Shown in pieces: positions 11,694 to 24,457 of a stretch of DNA of 43,617 nt (positions are counted from its first letter, which is position 1; every line of letters begins with the position of its first letter). A model generated the notes under the pieces. It had not been told where the DNA came from, searched no databases, and saw only the letters and a program-made list of their open reading frames with translations. The DNA comes from Intoshia linei (Eukaryota; Orthonectida; Rhopaluridae): the NCBI GenBank assembly GCA_001642005.1, contig LWCA01000180.1:1-43617 (forward strand), written 5' to 3'. The position numbers and the translations under genes are program-made.

Positions 11694-14600
11694 TTATTGA
11701 AAAAAATTAAAAGTGTACGATTTTCTAGATTGAGTAAAACGGGTGCTACCGAATTCAATTTTGTTTTCTATTTTAATTTCATTATCATGCCTATTTTTAT
11801 TTCTCATTTCCATAAATCTGTCATGAATGTCCTCTTCTCTCTTCTAAAAATCATACAATTAAAACAGTAAATAAATTAAACCTTTTGAGCATGATGATGA
11901 CGAATTTGCTTTTCTTTTTTAGCTTGTAATTCTTTGCTGTCTAGTCATAAAAATTATAAAATTTAATAAAATAATACAAATATTTGATATAGATTTTTTC
12001 ATTTTTTTGTTTAGGGCTTTACGGATATCAAAATTTGACTAAAAATATACATTATATCCATTTTAACTTACTTTTGGTGTAATAACAATAGTGTCAATTT
12101 TTTCACTAAAAAAATTTAAAGATTTAAAAATTATATAAAAACCGTTTATTAGGTTTATTTTTCAGTTCATTAAAGTCAAATGAATCGGAGGACGAAGATA
12201 CAATTTCACGTCGATACGATTTAACTGGAGCTTCTTCAGAGCTAAATTTTCATACAAAACGTTTGATTACCAGAGTACCTTGAGCCTGTCAGAGAAGGTT
12301 CTTGTGGTTTCGGTCTACATGTAAATTATAAAACAAAGCAACAACTATTGCTATAATTTAAACTAAATTTTTGATACATTGAATTTTTTTTAAATTTCAA
12401 TACCAACAATCCAAAATAACAAAAACTTAATTTAAATATATTAAAAAGTACCGACATAGATAAAGCCTTTATTAGAGATTCAGGTTTTGGATCATCGCTT
12501 CGATGTTTAGTAGTCGTTTTTGATTTTCTTGAACTAGAGCATTTATCACGGTGGCGATATTTAGGCGACTCTGATCTTTTTGTTCTGGTGAAACTCCTAC
12601 GTTTTCTTCTTTGTTTGGATTCATCTCGTTTAGGTTCATTTCCAAAAGAAGTTATATATTCAATTTTGCCTGGTTTCTCAGTGTACTCATCGCTTTCTTC
12701 TTCTCTAATATACAATTAATCAAGTTATTCAAATTAATTACACATCCGGTATTTCTTTACAAGTTTCCTTTACAATGTACCTATACAAAAAGTAATAGAA
12801 TATAAAAAATTTTTTTTAATACGCTAAAGGGCTTAATCCACGCTCAGCTCTCCTTTTTTCTTTAAAAAGCATTCTCTTCCGCCGGCAATCTCTGCCCTAC
12901 AAAATAGATTTATAAAATATTTATTTATTGCTAATTAAATTGACATACCGACAATTGCATTTTCATATCGACGTCTTTTCTCCATTCTGCTAATTCTGCC
13001 TTTTTTCTCATTTCTTCTCTTATACAACTAAATAAAACTGAAAAAATTATTTTAATCAACTTACGATGTAAATTCCTCAAAAGTTAAACCATACTGAATG
13101 GTGATTTCGTTCAGAACTTTAATATCTTCTTGTCTTACAACTGCTAATATTGACTGGAAATCACATTTATCGATTTCTATAATTTAAATAAAATATAAAA
13201 AAAATCATGCCTTACTTTCATCAGTATCGGAAATACTGCTTTCGCTACCCGAGTCTTCAGGTAATGGTGGCATTTGAGGTGGTGGAATGTTGGCTAATTA
13301 TAAATTAAAATATGTACAAAATAATATATTTACCATGGGATGAAACGTCTGAGTGGTCATTTTCATACAACCTTGAACTACATGCACTGAAAGTTATGTT
13401 TTTCATAAATATACCTCAAATTTAATCTATATTTATCAGCCTTTTTATCAGCTTTGTGGATTTTACTAAAAAAATTGTCCATATCAACTAAAATAAAATA
13501 AATTATGTAAATTTACATGTTGGTTAATATCATAATATTGATTAATAACACTAATATTCGAGGGTTTTTTATCAAACATAAGAAATATAGTCAGGGTACA
13601 AGTTTAATACGCGGATTAACGTGTTATAATTTGTTTTTTTCAATCACTTCAAATTTTCGAGTTATCACAATTTTCATAAATTGTAGTCGAGCCGGTGTTA
13701 ACACATATATATAATCAAGGACATTATCAAAAATTTTATAAAATATTACACTTAAAAGGTGACCGACTTTTATTAAATTTAGTAAAATCTTATGAGAAAA
13801 AACCAAAATTTTCCAATATTTTTTTAAAAAATCCCTCTATCTTATACTTTAATTAATAAATTGATCTATGGGTAACCCGAAAACATGATTTTACGTGTAA
13901 TGTAAGTAGTTAATCCAGAAAATTTTTATTTCATTTAATTTGTCGATGTTGTGCCAAAACTAGATATAATTAAAGAAATTTTTTATACATTTCTATAGGT
14001 ATATGTTTACCCATCAATTTTATCATTTGTAAAAAACAATATAAATCGTAAATTGACTTCACGGAGAAGAGTACTTCTTAAAAAAATCTTTAAGTCTCAA
14101 TCAAAACGAATCTCGATCTTAAAATGAAAAAATTTTTTTTAAAGCGATGTATATTAGTTAGCTTATATATAACGAAAGTTTCACTGAGTTTGTTTAAAAT
14201 TTGTTGTACAGTGTAATAAATAAAATAATTCAGATTGTTCAAAAGGCCGCACTTTCCCCACTTCTGTTTTAATCTAATGTAGTTCAATTTAAATATTTAA
14301 ATTAATTTTTTTTTTGGTATCATTATATTTTATAAATATTCGCTTAAAAATGGTTTCAAAACAATAAAAATGATGTAATATTTAGCGCAGTCATCTGTTA
14401 GAGAACATTATTCATAATTGAATTTTTTTTAAATTTCTCAAGAAATATCAAGTTCTATGTAAGTGGTTCTCGATTCAGATAGTGTACAGAGTCTGTACTA
14501 CAGACCCCATTTCAAAATATTTATTTTTTTTGCACCCAAAAGTAAACATGAAATTTACAACATTTATGAAAAAATTAACGGTTTTTTCTCATATAATTTG

Positions 14601-15780
14601 GTAAAATCGTCTTTTTTAAAAAAATATTAGAAAAAGGGGATTTTTATTTTGTAGTTTAAGTGAATTTTAATCATAAGATTTGGTAAAATCGAATTTTTAA
14701 AAAACAATATTGGTAAAAGTAGATTTTTCCCTGAGGGTTTGAAATGGTATTTTTTATTAAATTTTATTAATGGGGGATAAAAGTGATATTTTTGAAATAA
14801 TAAAAAATTCCATACATCTCGCAAATCTGTAATAAATATTAAAAAATCCAAAAGTTCATAAATTTTGTTTGAATCTCACGAACCCTCAAACATATAGTTT
14901 TGACCCCGATCGCAAAGCACTGCTCTATGTATAATCAATTATTATAAATAATGTCGCATAAAAATTACCCCTATGGAAATGATTGTAAATTAGTATTCGA
15001 AATCGTTCATATACAATCATCGAGTCTTCTTTTTCAAAATGACTAAAGATTATTAACACTTTATAACAATTTTCGAACTCTACGTTTCCTTGTAATTCAG
15101 GAATAAAATCTAGATGAGTCCTTACATCAAATCTATCAATCATGTTATTTTTGTCGCCTTGCCAAGGCATCCTAAAAAATACTTAGAATATTTATATTAA
15201 AAGTTTGTTAACATTTCCGCGAGCTTGGTGGATTCAGCTTTGTCTAGTACTTTCATTTTTTTCATTTTTCAAAATAATGGATAATTTTAAGTCTTCGAGA
15301 ATTCAGTTTAATGAGTTAATATGATTTTAAAAAATGTCCATAATGTTTTTTTAAAAATTTAAACTATTTTTCATTTTTAAAAAAGTTATTTGTAGTTTGG
15401 TCTAGAAGATGTAAATTTTTTAATTTATTTTAATGCTCAGGAAAAATTGACTTATTTACATTTTTGAAATTTCTGAGATTGTAAGTTGTAAAATTACATA
15501 ATTTTTTTTTCATCTGCTCCACTAGAAATAGCTGGATCAATGTGTATTTTCGCTCGAATTCCATACGCTCTTGTTTGATTATTTGGATCTCCAGCCTATT
15601 AAATTTTAAAATTAAGAACAATTGAATGCCAAAAATAAAATTTTATGCAAATGTCATCAAAATGAGTAAAAATATTTTTACAATTTTCTGGAGATGTAGA
15701 CGTCGTCTGGCTGATCTTTTACGGTAGTCAACAATCATCGATCTAACCTTTTTTTCTTGCTGTCTCGCTTCGTGGTACAT
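11694..15780 (-). CDS. CLASRP: CLASRP (SWAP2) splicing-factor homologue
   Basis: Seventeen exons in phase: 15780-15682, 15595-15498, 15171-14969, 13487-13415, 13386-13334, 13293-13216, 13176-13065, 13027-12949, 12896-12823, 12780-12742, 12704-12456, 12314-12279, 12241-12143, 12105-12072, 12038-11978, 11940-11882, 11843-11694; 531 residues (human about 674). N-terminus MYHEARQQEKKVRSMIVDYR matches human MWHEARKHERKLRGMMVDYK. Next come RAKIHIDPAI and MMPWQGDKNNMIDRFDVRTH, the hallmark of the Suppressor-of-White-Apricot DRY_EERY domain, then YERFRILI. Later blocks are ILAVVRQEDIKVLNEI, GRDCRRKRMLFKEKR, GKIEYITSFG, a reduced Arg/Ser region, DIRKALNKK and a charged helical C-terminus. Human CLASRP binds CLK4 and influences alternative splicing in the nucleus. 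The donor after 12456 (GTCGGT) is weak and that junction is the least certain. Intron 3 (1,481 bp) holds a MITE; intron 4 is only 28 bp. Confidence 0.94.
14462..14923. mobile_element. hAT-type MITE in CLASRP intron 3
   Basis: It is flanked by TCTATGTA on both sides (14454-14461, 14924-14931). The left end is AGTGGTTCTCGATTCAG, with the first C of the usual CAGTGG lost; the right end, read inward, is CAGTGCTTTGCGATCGGGG. The interior has two modules about 88 bp apart with the core TTTGGTAAAATCG. The copy at 36543-36989 is homologous along most of its length. No coding capacity. Confidence 0.85.
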
Positions 15781-17723
15781 ATTGTCGATAAAAATGTACA
15801 AAACTATTTATAAAATGATAGTTTATATGACAATATAGTGTATTATAAACAAATAGTTTATTTTAAAAATGTAAATACAAATGTATAATGATTTTGCGTA
15901 CAAAAATTCTAAAGTTTATATTATTGAAATTTTTTATATCACTGATTATTTCAATTTGTTAATTTAATTAAATAAATCATTATTATTTACTTATTTTAAA
16001 CTGTGATTAATTCATTTCAACAATGCATAGTCTGAATTTGATTCTGCAATACAGGAATAACTCACTTATAATGTGTTCGACGAACACTGTTCTAATACTG
16101 ATAGAAGATTATTGGTATTAGAGTTGTACCCTTTTGAAATGTATTGGAATTTGGAATATGCATTATTATATATTTTGTATTAATTTTATATTTGTTACAA
16201 ATTTTTATAACATTTTACTATGAAAATAAAGTTTAATTTAAACTTTTTAGGAAAAAATTTTAATATTGGGTGGCCGGGTCTAAATTCAACCAATTTGAAT
16301 AATTTTTTCAGGAAAGTAATCACCATCACCAATAATCCTGATGGTGAAAAATACTTTTTGATCTTTGAATATGGTGATCACTCTAATGTCCAGACACCAT
16401 TTTTGAAATTTAAAAATTGCGTAGCAATGAAAAAAATTCCGAAGGAATGAATTATATAGATTTTTACCCATATTTCTTTATTGGAAATGTGTAGACGTTC
16501 ACTGCACATTTTTTTTGAAATTGTAGGATCAATATATACATTTTCAATTTTTATTTTAATGGAAATATTTGAAAAATATTGGTTGATAATATATTAAAAA
16601 TTATTTTAATATATTTTGAGGTAGAAATTTATCTTACTATCACTCAGGAAAAAACTGTAATTGAAATGTGGAGTCAACATTGTAGACTATTAAAAGTTTT
16701 GAGATCAGTTAAGAGTTAAAAAATCAAAAATTTTTGATTATATATTAAAATTTTATAAGTTTCATCAGAATCAACCAGTTTATACGCAGTACTAAACACA
16801 TGAATTTAGATTCCACTATTTTTTATAAATTTCAGCTAAAATCAAATAAATCGATTAATTGATATAATGATTGTTCCAATACAACGTTAATACTTTAATA
16901 ACATACGAACAACTTTTCATAATTCCGATTCTCTGGAATCAAAAATATCGGATATTTAAATTCGCATAGAAATGTTAATTTTGTATCATGGAAAACAAAT
17001 TAAACTTAACGCACATTAGTGTAATACACCACTAATGATAAACTAATCAGTAGAATTATTTCCGTATTAATGATAGAAAATCAATGGTAATATTAAACAT
17101 CTAACAACATGTTAGGATTATGGAGACCATAATCGTGTCAGTTGGGCGTGAGAATATTGTTTACTACTGTAATTTAACAAATTTTACAACTAACAATTGA
17201 AAAGTAAATGTACAAATAAAATATATAAGTCGGAGTCAATAATTTCTGTGGAAAGAATTGTCTATGACAACTTTTAAGATAAGCTTGTTTTATTCAATTT
17301 CATTGCATCACGCTTTAAAAATTTAGTTTTACAAATTGTATTTTGAATCAAAAAGTAAAAGATTTATAGAAACTTTAAACAAATGATAAATGTAATAACT
17401 ATTAATAATAATAATCTATCAATATACACATGAAAATGTACATTACAATTTATTGAATTAGCAAACAATTTTGAGAGGGTAAGCTAGGAAAATTTCAAAA
17501 TTTTGTAATGTAATATTTTACAATATTGACACGACTATTGATCCGTCATTCATTAAATTTACCGCATAGTTTTAATTTAGTCATAATTTATAGACAAATA
17601 TTATCGAGATTTGTATCCAAGACTTAAATTTTTGTGCATTCGTATATTTAATTTTTGTTTGTACAAGTGATAAAAGTAAACAGCATAATATCTGTTATTT
17701 TCGGTTTAATCTATAATTAGAAC
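15781..17723. other. Gene-free spacer with a possible decayed Tc1 transposase fragment
   Basis: This stretch separates the CLASRP start from the unrecognised gene at 17724. At 16255-16320 the plus strand can be read as IGWPGLNSTNLNNFF, resembling the Tc1 motif DWPxxSPDLNPIENxW with several key residues changed, so it may be a transposase remnant. Small palindromes lie near 16075 (GTGTTCG/CGAACAC) and 17017 (CATTAGTG/CACTAATG). No exon with conserved sequence was found. Confidence 0.4.
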
Positions 17724-20700
17724 ATGGAATCAAATGATACCGAGCTAAATGATTTACTGAAAATTCAAACAAACTCTCAGGTGTTTAAAAACGATCAAAA
17801 TTCTGTTAAAAACCCCTTTTCCGAAAATATTGAAACTGTCAAACAGGACGAAACTTGTAATAATGACAATTTAATAGAATTAAAAATTGCATGCAAAGTC
17901 GACACAGATTTAAATAATAAAAAAAAAATTGCGGAAAATGTTACAAACAATGATATAGAAAATTTTACAAATCCTGAAGCGTGGGTTCAAATTAATGAAT
18001 CCAGTGTTTCGCCAGATGAAAATGTCGATTTTTCTACAAATCAAGTAATTTATGGTGAAAAAATTTTAAACATTAGTAAATCTTGTGACAAAGAATACAC
18101 TGACACCAACGTTTCCGAATGTGATTCTTCTATAGATGAGAGAGTAAAAGAAACTGAAGTTGTCGATTTACCTATCAAAGATGCAAGTGATAATAAAGTT
18201 GAATTAGAATCTGAAATCGTAGACGATTTGAATGATACCAAGGAAAGTTTTGAAATAATTCATGACAATGATACCAATCAAAATGTTGAAAATTTATCAG
18301 AAATGGCACAAACTATTGAAAAGTGTAATGGAATTGTCGAAACTAACTCTAATATTACTGCTGAATCTCAAAATATTGATTTGATCAACCTATCTAAATT
18401 AACTGATATTAGTGACATTGAAAATGATGATAGAATAATAGTTAACAATTTAGTATCGTCTTCAGAAATTCAGCAAATTAACGGCGATGTAGCTGTCGAT
18501 GTTCCAAAAGAAATCATCCTAGAAAAAGTCGAAACAATTGAAAATGTAAAAAAAAAATCAGTCGAATGTAAGAAAGAATCTATAAATAAACAGGAAAAAA
18601 CTGAAATCGAACATGAAAATGTAATTGCATTGGAGTTGAATAAATTAAACATTAATGATTCCGAACTAATAAAAGAATGGGATACAGATTTAAAAAAAAG
18701 TGAAATAAACCCACAAAATGGTCATATTTTTGATGTTTCTGATACAATTTTAACTCCAGAAATTGAAAAAAATGGAAATGGAAGCATGAATCTTGAAATT
18801 ACCGAATCGGTCAATGTTGAAACGGCCACTCAAGATTGCGAAATTATCAAAAAGAAGAGGAAAACTAAATTGCATGAAAAATTAAAAGTAGAGCCAAAGA
18901 GATTAAACCCAAAATCTGATAAATCATCTATAAAACTGAGAAAATCTAAATTACCTAAATCAATTAAAGATAATACAACTATACCTAAGGCTTCCAGATC
19001 ATCAAAACCAATCCAGAATAAAGATCTTAAATTAGCTCATCCCGACAAAAGCAGTATTAAAAGACGTGCCCTTGATGAAAAAAACAATATAAACGTAAAA
19101 TCTGTTAAAAAATTAAACGTATCGAAAGTTAGGAGTGATGTCAGATCTGTTCATTCAAATATTTCTCATGTTGCTGTTTTAAAAAAAAACATTTCAGGTA
19201 CTTTGAAAAATACAACTGCCCATCGAAATAGTTTATCAGGATTATCAAATGATGATAGACTAAAGAAAAAAATGACAATTGAACAAAATTGTAAAAAGGA
19301 ACGCTTGAAAAAAATCGAAGAAAATAATGAAAAAAGAAAAACATCCGCTTTAGTTCGTAAAGAAATGTTAGATAAAAAGGTTTCAAAGTCTCGTGAATCA
19401 ACTTATAGAAGGTCTATTGTAGTTGCTGAAAATAAAGAGAAAATTGATAAAAAGGTAAACTAGTACTTTATCTGTTTACCGAGCTTGGGAATTATCTAAA
19501 TTTAATATATATAAACTAAGCATGGAAATAATACAGTACAACCGCGCATTTGGGGCGGTTTTTGGCTATCATGTTAATTTCATAGTATTGTGTGATATTT
19601 GTGTCGAATAAATCAGGTTTTCGGTACTTTATATTTTTTAACTAAAATTTTTCACAATTTTATCATTTTTAATTTCGAGAATATGTATAATTGAGTGGAA
19701 TAACATAAAAGATAATTTTGATAATTTTTGCCATATTTAAAGTTTCGTTGATAGCTTGGTTTCCCTCAGTTGATAAACTGAAATTGTAAAAAAATAAATA
19801 TAGCAGTGTAGACGGGAAAATGTAAATAAATATAAAAATTATATACAATGGAATCCGCTTATAAAAGACGCATTGGGACCAACCAATTTGTCGTTTATAT
19901 CCGAAAAATGGATAAGTCGTAGAATGTGTAAAACTTTTATATATATTTTAGTTTAATTTTGGGTTTTAGTAATTTTTTTTAAATCAAAATTTTAAGGGGG
20001 GTTTTTAGGAAATTTTTTTTGAACCAAACTTATTTAAAAATTAATTATAATTAATTAATAATTTATTTTAAAAAACAAATTGCCTATCCACTAATATACT
20101 GTCCCTTATATTCGTCTGTCATTTATATACAAAACAAGCGTTTGATTCCGTTCCTAGCTTTTTGTCCCTTATATACGGACGTCTCTTATAAGCGGATTCC
20201 ACTGTATTATGAACATATTTTTTACCAAACTTTATAAGAGAATTTGAGAATATTTTTTTACTATTATATTACTATTTAATAGTAGAGGGGAATTTCAGAT
20301 TATTTTGATACCAAGCTTTAAAGCAGTAGTGGTCAAACAACGGCCCGCGAAATCATACTTCATACTTATATTTACATTCAAATTTTTAAATTGATTGTTT
20401 ACGTTGTAAATTTTACAACATGTCACATTCCATTTAGTAATTAACCGTCTATTTTTACGCATTAGATAAAATTTTCCTATCTTTATCTCTTAAATAAAAT
20501 AATTGTATATTTTTAATTGATTAAACTAAATACAATAATATAAAAATTAAATTTTTTGGTTGGTTTTATCACTAGTTGAACAAAAAAATTATTTTTATTA
20601 TTTATCAATAATAGGCTAATTTTTGTTAAAATTTGATCAAATTTTCTTTTATTGTTTGCATAGATATAATTATAAATACATAAAATTTTGAAACTGAATA

Positions 20701-23700
20701 ATAAATACAATTAATAATTAAAATGCACTCCAAAAATAATGATTGTTAATTATTCCAATGGAATTTTGACACTTTAATATTTAAAAAAAGCAATTAAATT
20801 TACAAGCAAAAATGAAATTTCATTAATTTAAATTGTTTCATGTGTATTCACGATATTTGTGCGGCCCGTGACATAATGATACGTGGTCAATTCGGCCCGC
20901 ATATCAATAAGTTTGCCCACTACTGCTTTAAAGAGTAGATTTTCTTTTAGAGAACTATTTATTTGTCAGTATTTCATTACCAAAACTGTCAGTAATAAAA
21001 TGTACTTTGTCAGTATATTATAAAAAAAATAACTAACCTAAAAAAACCTAAAATACTGACAATTATTTATTTTTACTGACAAACTATTTAAAATACTGAC
21101 ACTTTACGGATTAAAACATTGACGCTATCAATACAAGCCTTTGAAGGAAAAATTTCAAAAAATAATTTAAAAATTCCCCTTTAAGGGTTTGGTAAAAAAT
21201 ATGTTCATAATTTATAATTTTTATATTATGAAAATTGACTTATTTTTTTAAAATCATGTAGACGATTGATTGAAAAACTTTTCTTTTATATTAGAAAAGT
21301 TATTCCTCAACAGTAGTAATCAAAAAATAGGAATTATAAAATTCTACAAAAGATGGGATTTTAAAAATAAATTCATAATTTGGTTTCTCGTTGACTCCGA
21401 TACTAAAAATCAGAGTATTATTAATTTTCAAGGGAAAGACGATGTTAAGACCATAACCAGCATCATTTTTTTTAGAAAATATTATTTTAATATGGGACCA
21501 AATTCAAAAAAGGAAACAAGCATACTATTTTTTTATAAAATGCTCTGATTTTCATAAACACTTTTGATACATATCAGTGCTTTTCAACTTTTTTTATTGG
21601 TACGCTACTTGGAAATAATTACAAAAATTTTGTTGCACAAGCAAAAACAAAATTTTAAACACTTTATATATTTTGGTGTTTACTGAACATTTTTACTATT
21701 GTATAAGATTTTTCAACGAAACACTGCAAATTTATGATGGAATTTTTTTTCTACAAAAAAACTCATGTAACCACCATATATGAAATTTTATATAGTTAGA
21801 TTCCAAGTTTTCGCTGGGATATATAAAATTAACTGAGACCAACTAATTAATTTTAATTTTTATTTTAGACTTTGAATAAGTCGGTTCCAACTGAAATTGG
21901 TACGTTATTTTGTTTTTTGCATTTTTTTATTTTTAAATTTAGAAGAAAAAGAAAAAAAAATTAAGACATTCCCAAAATATACTCGAATAATTAAACGAAC
22001 TGTTGTGAACAAGGTATTTTTTATTTTTTTAAACTATAAATCTTTAAATATTTATAATAGTTTCCACTGAAATTAAATATATACTGCAATCGTCTCCAAA
22101 CTTTTTTTATTGTCACCTTGCAGAAATTATAAGATTTCGTATTACCATTCGAAAAAATGTATTACGGACAAATAAATCAGATTTCCAAAGATTTTTACCA
22201 CCGACTGATAAGTAGTGATTGTACCGTGACAAAATTTCCTGTAAATCGTTAAAATCTCTGGCGATTTATTTACCGGGATTTCATGAAATTTTTTTAATAT
22301 ATTCTACAGATCATAGAGGCTTTGCTTCTGAACGATTACTTGAGCTATTAACTTAAAAATTAGTTTAATTTGACAATAATGTTTTATCAACAAGGGTGTC
22401 GATTTTCTGGTATCAGATAATTTTATTAAATACGTAAATGTATATAAATGACTAATTTGTAAAATGTAAACTGAATACAATGACGATGTAATTATGATTT
22501 TATTATTTAGAACTAAGTACACGGATAAAGGGATTTTTTTTTTATTATTGCTAAAATTTTGGTTTTTATTTTTTCTCGTAGGGTTCGGTAAAATCAAAGT
22601 TTTATAAAAAAATAGGAAAAGAGATTGTACCGTAACTTAAGACTTTAATGTTTGTAAAATTCGATTTTTTTGTGGTTGGATTAAGTGGTTTTTTCATGAC
22701 CCGTTTTGACAGACTGCATTGTACATCCAAGCGATCTGACAAATATTATTATAATTATAAAAATAGTTCTCAACCTTTTTCAAGAGTTGCCCTTTTTAAA
22801 ATTGAATTATATCAATTTTTAAATCAATTCTAAATTTGCTAAGTGCGATCTATAATTAATTGGATTTTAATCTTATTAGTTTTGTTTGCCTTTCATTTTA
22901 AGGTTAATATCTGCATAATTATAACACTAGCTTGGTTGTTATGTATTTCGTACAAACAGCACCTAGCTTTAACGAGGGCGGACTGTTTTGATTCCATCAA
23001 AAAAATTAAATCTCGCATAAAATGATACTATTGACAATTATCAACCCTTTAAAGGAGTGGATACCAAACGTGTTAAGACATTATTTTAATTTTATGATCA
23101 TTAAATATATCAAATGTTGTATAATGAAATAATTTCCCTAAAAAAGGTGTAAAAGCAAATTGATTTTTTGACTTTGAAGACGTCACTTTCTAAGATTTTA
23201 ATTTTTTATGTGTTAATTTTTGATTATATATGAACTGCAATTTTTTTTAAAAGGGTAATTTGTGGTTTTTACTCTGAAGATGTACTTTTTTGATATTAAA
23301 ATTTATGATAATGTTCATGATTTTAAAATCGGTATCAGAATGCATTTTTTTTAAAAAAAGGATAACTTGGGTTTTTGACCGGTAAAATGTTAGTTTCTGA
23401 GATTTAATTTTGAAACTAATCTACATATTTAATTGGTTTGTGACTAAATTTAATGCAAGTCAGGTGTATTAATACATTACAAATTTTTTATATTCCATTT
23501 ACAGACGGAAAATAACAAAATTGCGAATTCATCTCTCAAAAACCACAAAAAACGAGTATAAATATATTAATTTAACTAACTATAATAAAATTTTAGATTA
23601 ATGACGTTGAGATTAAAAATTTAAAAGAAATTGAAGAAAAAAGGGAAAAAATAAAAAAAAAACAAGAAATGGCAGAAATAAACCTCGAAAATATTAGAAA

Positions 23701-24457
23701 AGAAAAAGAAATTTTAAGAGAGGTACAAATATAAAAGTTTAAATTTCTAAATTTTAGAAAAAAATGAAACAACAAAGACAACGCCTCGAAAAAGTAAAAA
23801 AAAAAAGTAAAACACTAGTAAAGGCTCCTAGAGTAATTTTTTTAAAACCAAAATTCTAAAATATGTAGAAACCACTTGAAATGCGTAAGAGAGTATCTAT
23901 ACACGATTTGAGCAACTCTACAAACGAACAATCTAGTGTTTTGAATGCTAAAGTATCGAAACTATCCAAAAAAAAATTGGAAAAGATTGAAAGTAATAGT
24001 ATTTGCGAAAATGAATCTGAAAAGAATGTAATTATTGAAACCAAATCTATACAAGATATGGGTACTATTGAAGACAAAGAAAATTTTGAATCAACGCTAA
24101 TTAACATTGATAATGAAGAAAAATTGTCGTTGGTTTAATTTGTTTTAATAATTTTAAAAATGATATTAGAGAATGGACGCACTGAAAGACAAATACGATT
24201 CTAATAATGAGATTGAAATTGATAAAAAAACCATTGAAAGTTATACAGATTCTTTTCAATCTGAATCAAATTTGCGCAATAGTTTCATGTCGCATGAACT
24301 ACAAAAATTACTACAGAAAAAAAAATCTATTGTTTCATCCTCCTCTATAAATCAAACGGAAGATGACAATTCCGATTATTTAGATAAACAGAACATGACA
24401 GAAGAGTGCGTTAGAGAAAGTGTAAAAATTGAACCCCAATGTGACAGTATCAATTAG
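17724..24457 (+). CDS. Unrecognised acidic/basic coiled-coil protein, 878 residues
   Basis: Eight exons in phase: 17724-19454, 21869-21899, 21943-22013, 23505-23555, 23597-23722, 23758-23832, 23869-24132, 24170-24457. I do not recognise the family. Residues 1 to about 370 are strongly acidic and Asn/Ser-rich (for example NDDRIIVNNLVSSSEIQQIN); from KKKRKTKLHEKLKVEPKRL at about 375 the protein becomes Lys/Arg-rich. Exons 5-6 encode a long charged helix (EIEEKREKIKKKQEMAEINL), probably a coiled coil. The C-terminal 180 residues are again polar with Ser runs. There is no signal peptide or membrane segment. Composition would suit a microtubule-, chromatin- or scaffold-binding protein, but nothing specific supports one. 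Short introns are 35-43 bp; introns 1 (2,414 bp) and 3 (1,491 bp) are filled with transposons. AATAAA lies at 24551, 94 bp after the stop. Confidence 0.82.
19846..20204. mobile_element. pogo/Tigger-type MITE, 359 bp, TA target
   Basis: The left end is CAATGGAATCCGCTTATAAA; the right end, read inward, is CAGTGGAATCCGCTTATAAG, followed by GACGTCC. Both are flanked by TA (19844-19845, 20205-20206). The CAGTGGAA...CTTATAA terminus is typical of pogo/Tigger elements. Subterminal copies of CCCTTATAT occur near the right end. It sits in intron 1 of the 17724 gene. Confidence 0.9.
20324..20925. mobile_element. hAT MITE, 602 bp, with perfect 8-bp duplication CTTTAAAG
   Basis: Target duplication CTTTAAAG at 20316-20323 and 20926-20933. 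The left end is CAGTAGTGGTCAAACAACGG; the right end, read inward, is CAGTAGTGGGCAAACTTATT. GC-rich CGGCCCGC patches lie just inside both ends, in an otherwise AT-rich interior without coding potential. It lies 119 bp after the pogo-type element in the same intron. Confidence 0.93.
20964..21101. repeat. Symmetric cluster of TGTCAGTA and TACTGACA
   Basis: Three copies of TGTCAGTA (20964, 20987, 21008) are followed by three copies of its reverse complement TACTGACA (21054, 21074, 21094), about 20 bp apart on each side of an A-rich centre. The arrangement can fold into a hairpin and may be a foldback MITE. It lies in intron 1 of the 17724 gene. Confidence 0.8.
21575..21680. mobile_element. Probable hAT terminus, right end not found
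   Basis: CAGTGCTTTTCAACTTTTTT at 21575 resembles the CAGnGnTTnTCAACCTTTTT termini of the elements near 37054, 41536, 42401 and 42755. No matching opposite terminus is visible before the exon at 21869, so this is probably a truncated copy; its extent is not defined. Confidence 0.45.
22213..22300. mobile_element. Partial relative of the hAT element at 3040
   Basis: TAGTGATTGTACCGTGACAA followed by GTAAATCG...ACCGGGATTTCATG parallels the left end of the 3040-3791 element. The right end and target duplication were not found. It lies in intron 3 of the 17724 gene. Confidence 0.6.
22925..23450 (-). repeat. Modular dispersed repeat, minus-orientation copy
   Basis: On the minus strand it shows the modules described at 4020, with cores near 23370, 23270 and 23165, followed at 22995-22925 by the GC-rich block GTCCGCCCTCG...AGCTAG and then TACATAACAACCAAGCTAG. 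The same block follows the copy at 25100 and stands alone at 38085-38140. It occupies most of intron 3 of the 17724 gene. Confidence 0.65.

Noticed and set aside
12315-12455. Alternative CLASRP donor after 12453 (TCG|GTACTT) instead of 12456
   Set aside because: The donor looks better but gives a phase that does not fit the PKPQEPSLTG reading of the next exon and its in-phase successor.
12611-12805. 64-codon open frame on the plus strand
   Set aside because: Antisense to CLASRP exons 10-11, which match the family.
19141-19401. 86-codon open frame on the minus strand
   Set aside because: Antisense to the Lys-rich end of the 17724 exon; Phe/Leu-rich composition is the expected complement.
21270-21548. 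92-codon open frame on the plus strand
   Set aside because: Lies inside intron 1 of the 17724 gene; composition follows the AT bias and no domain is recognisable.
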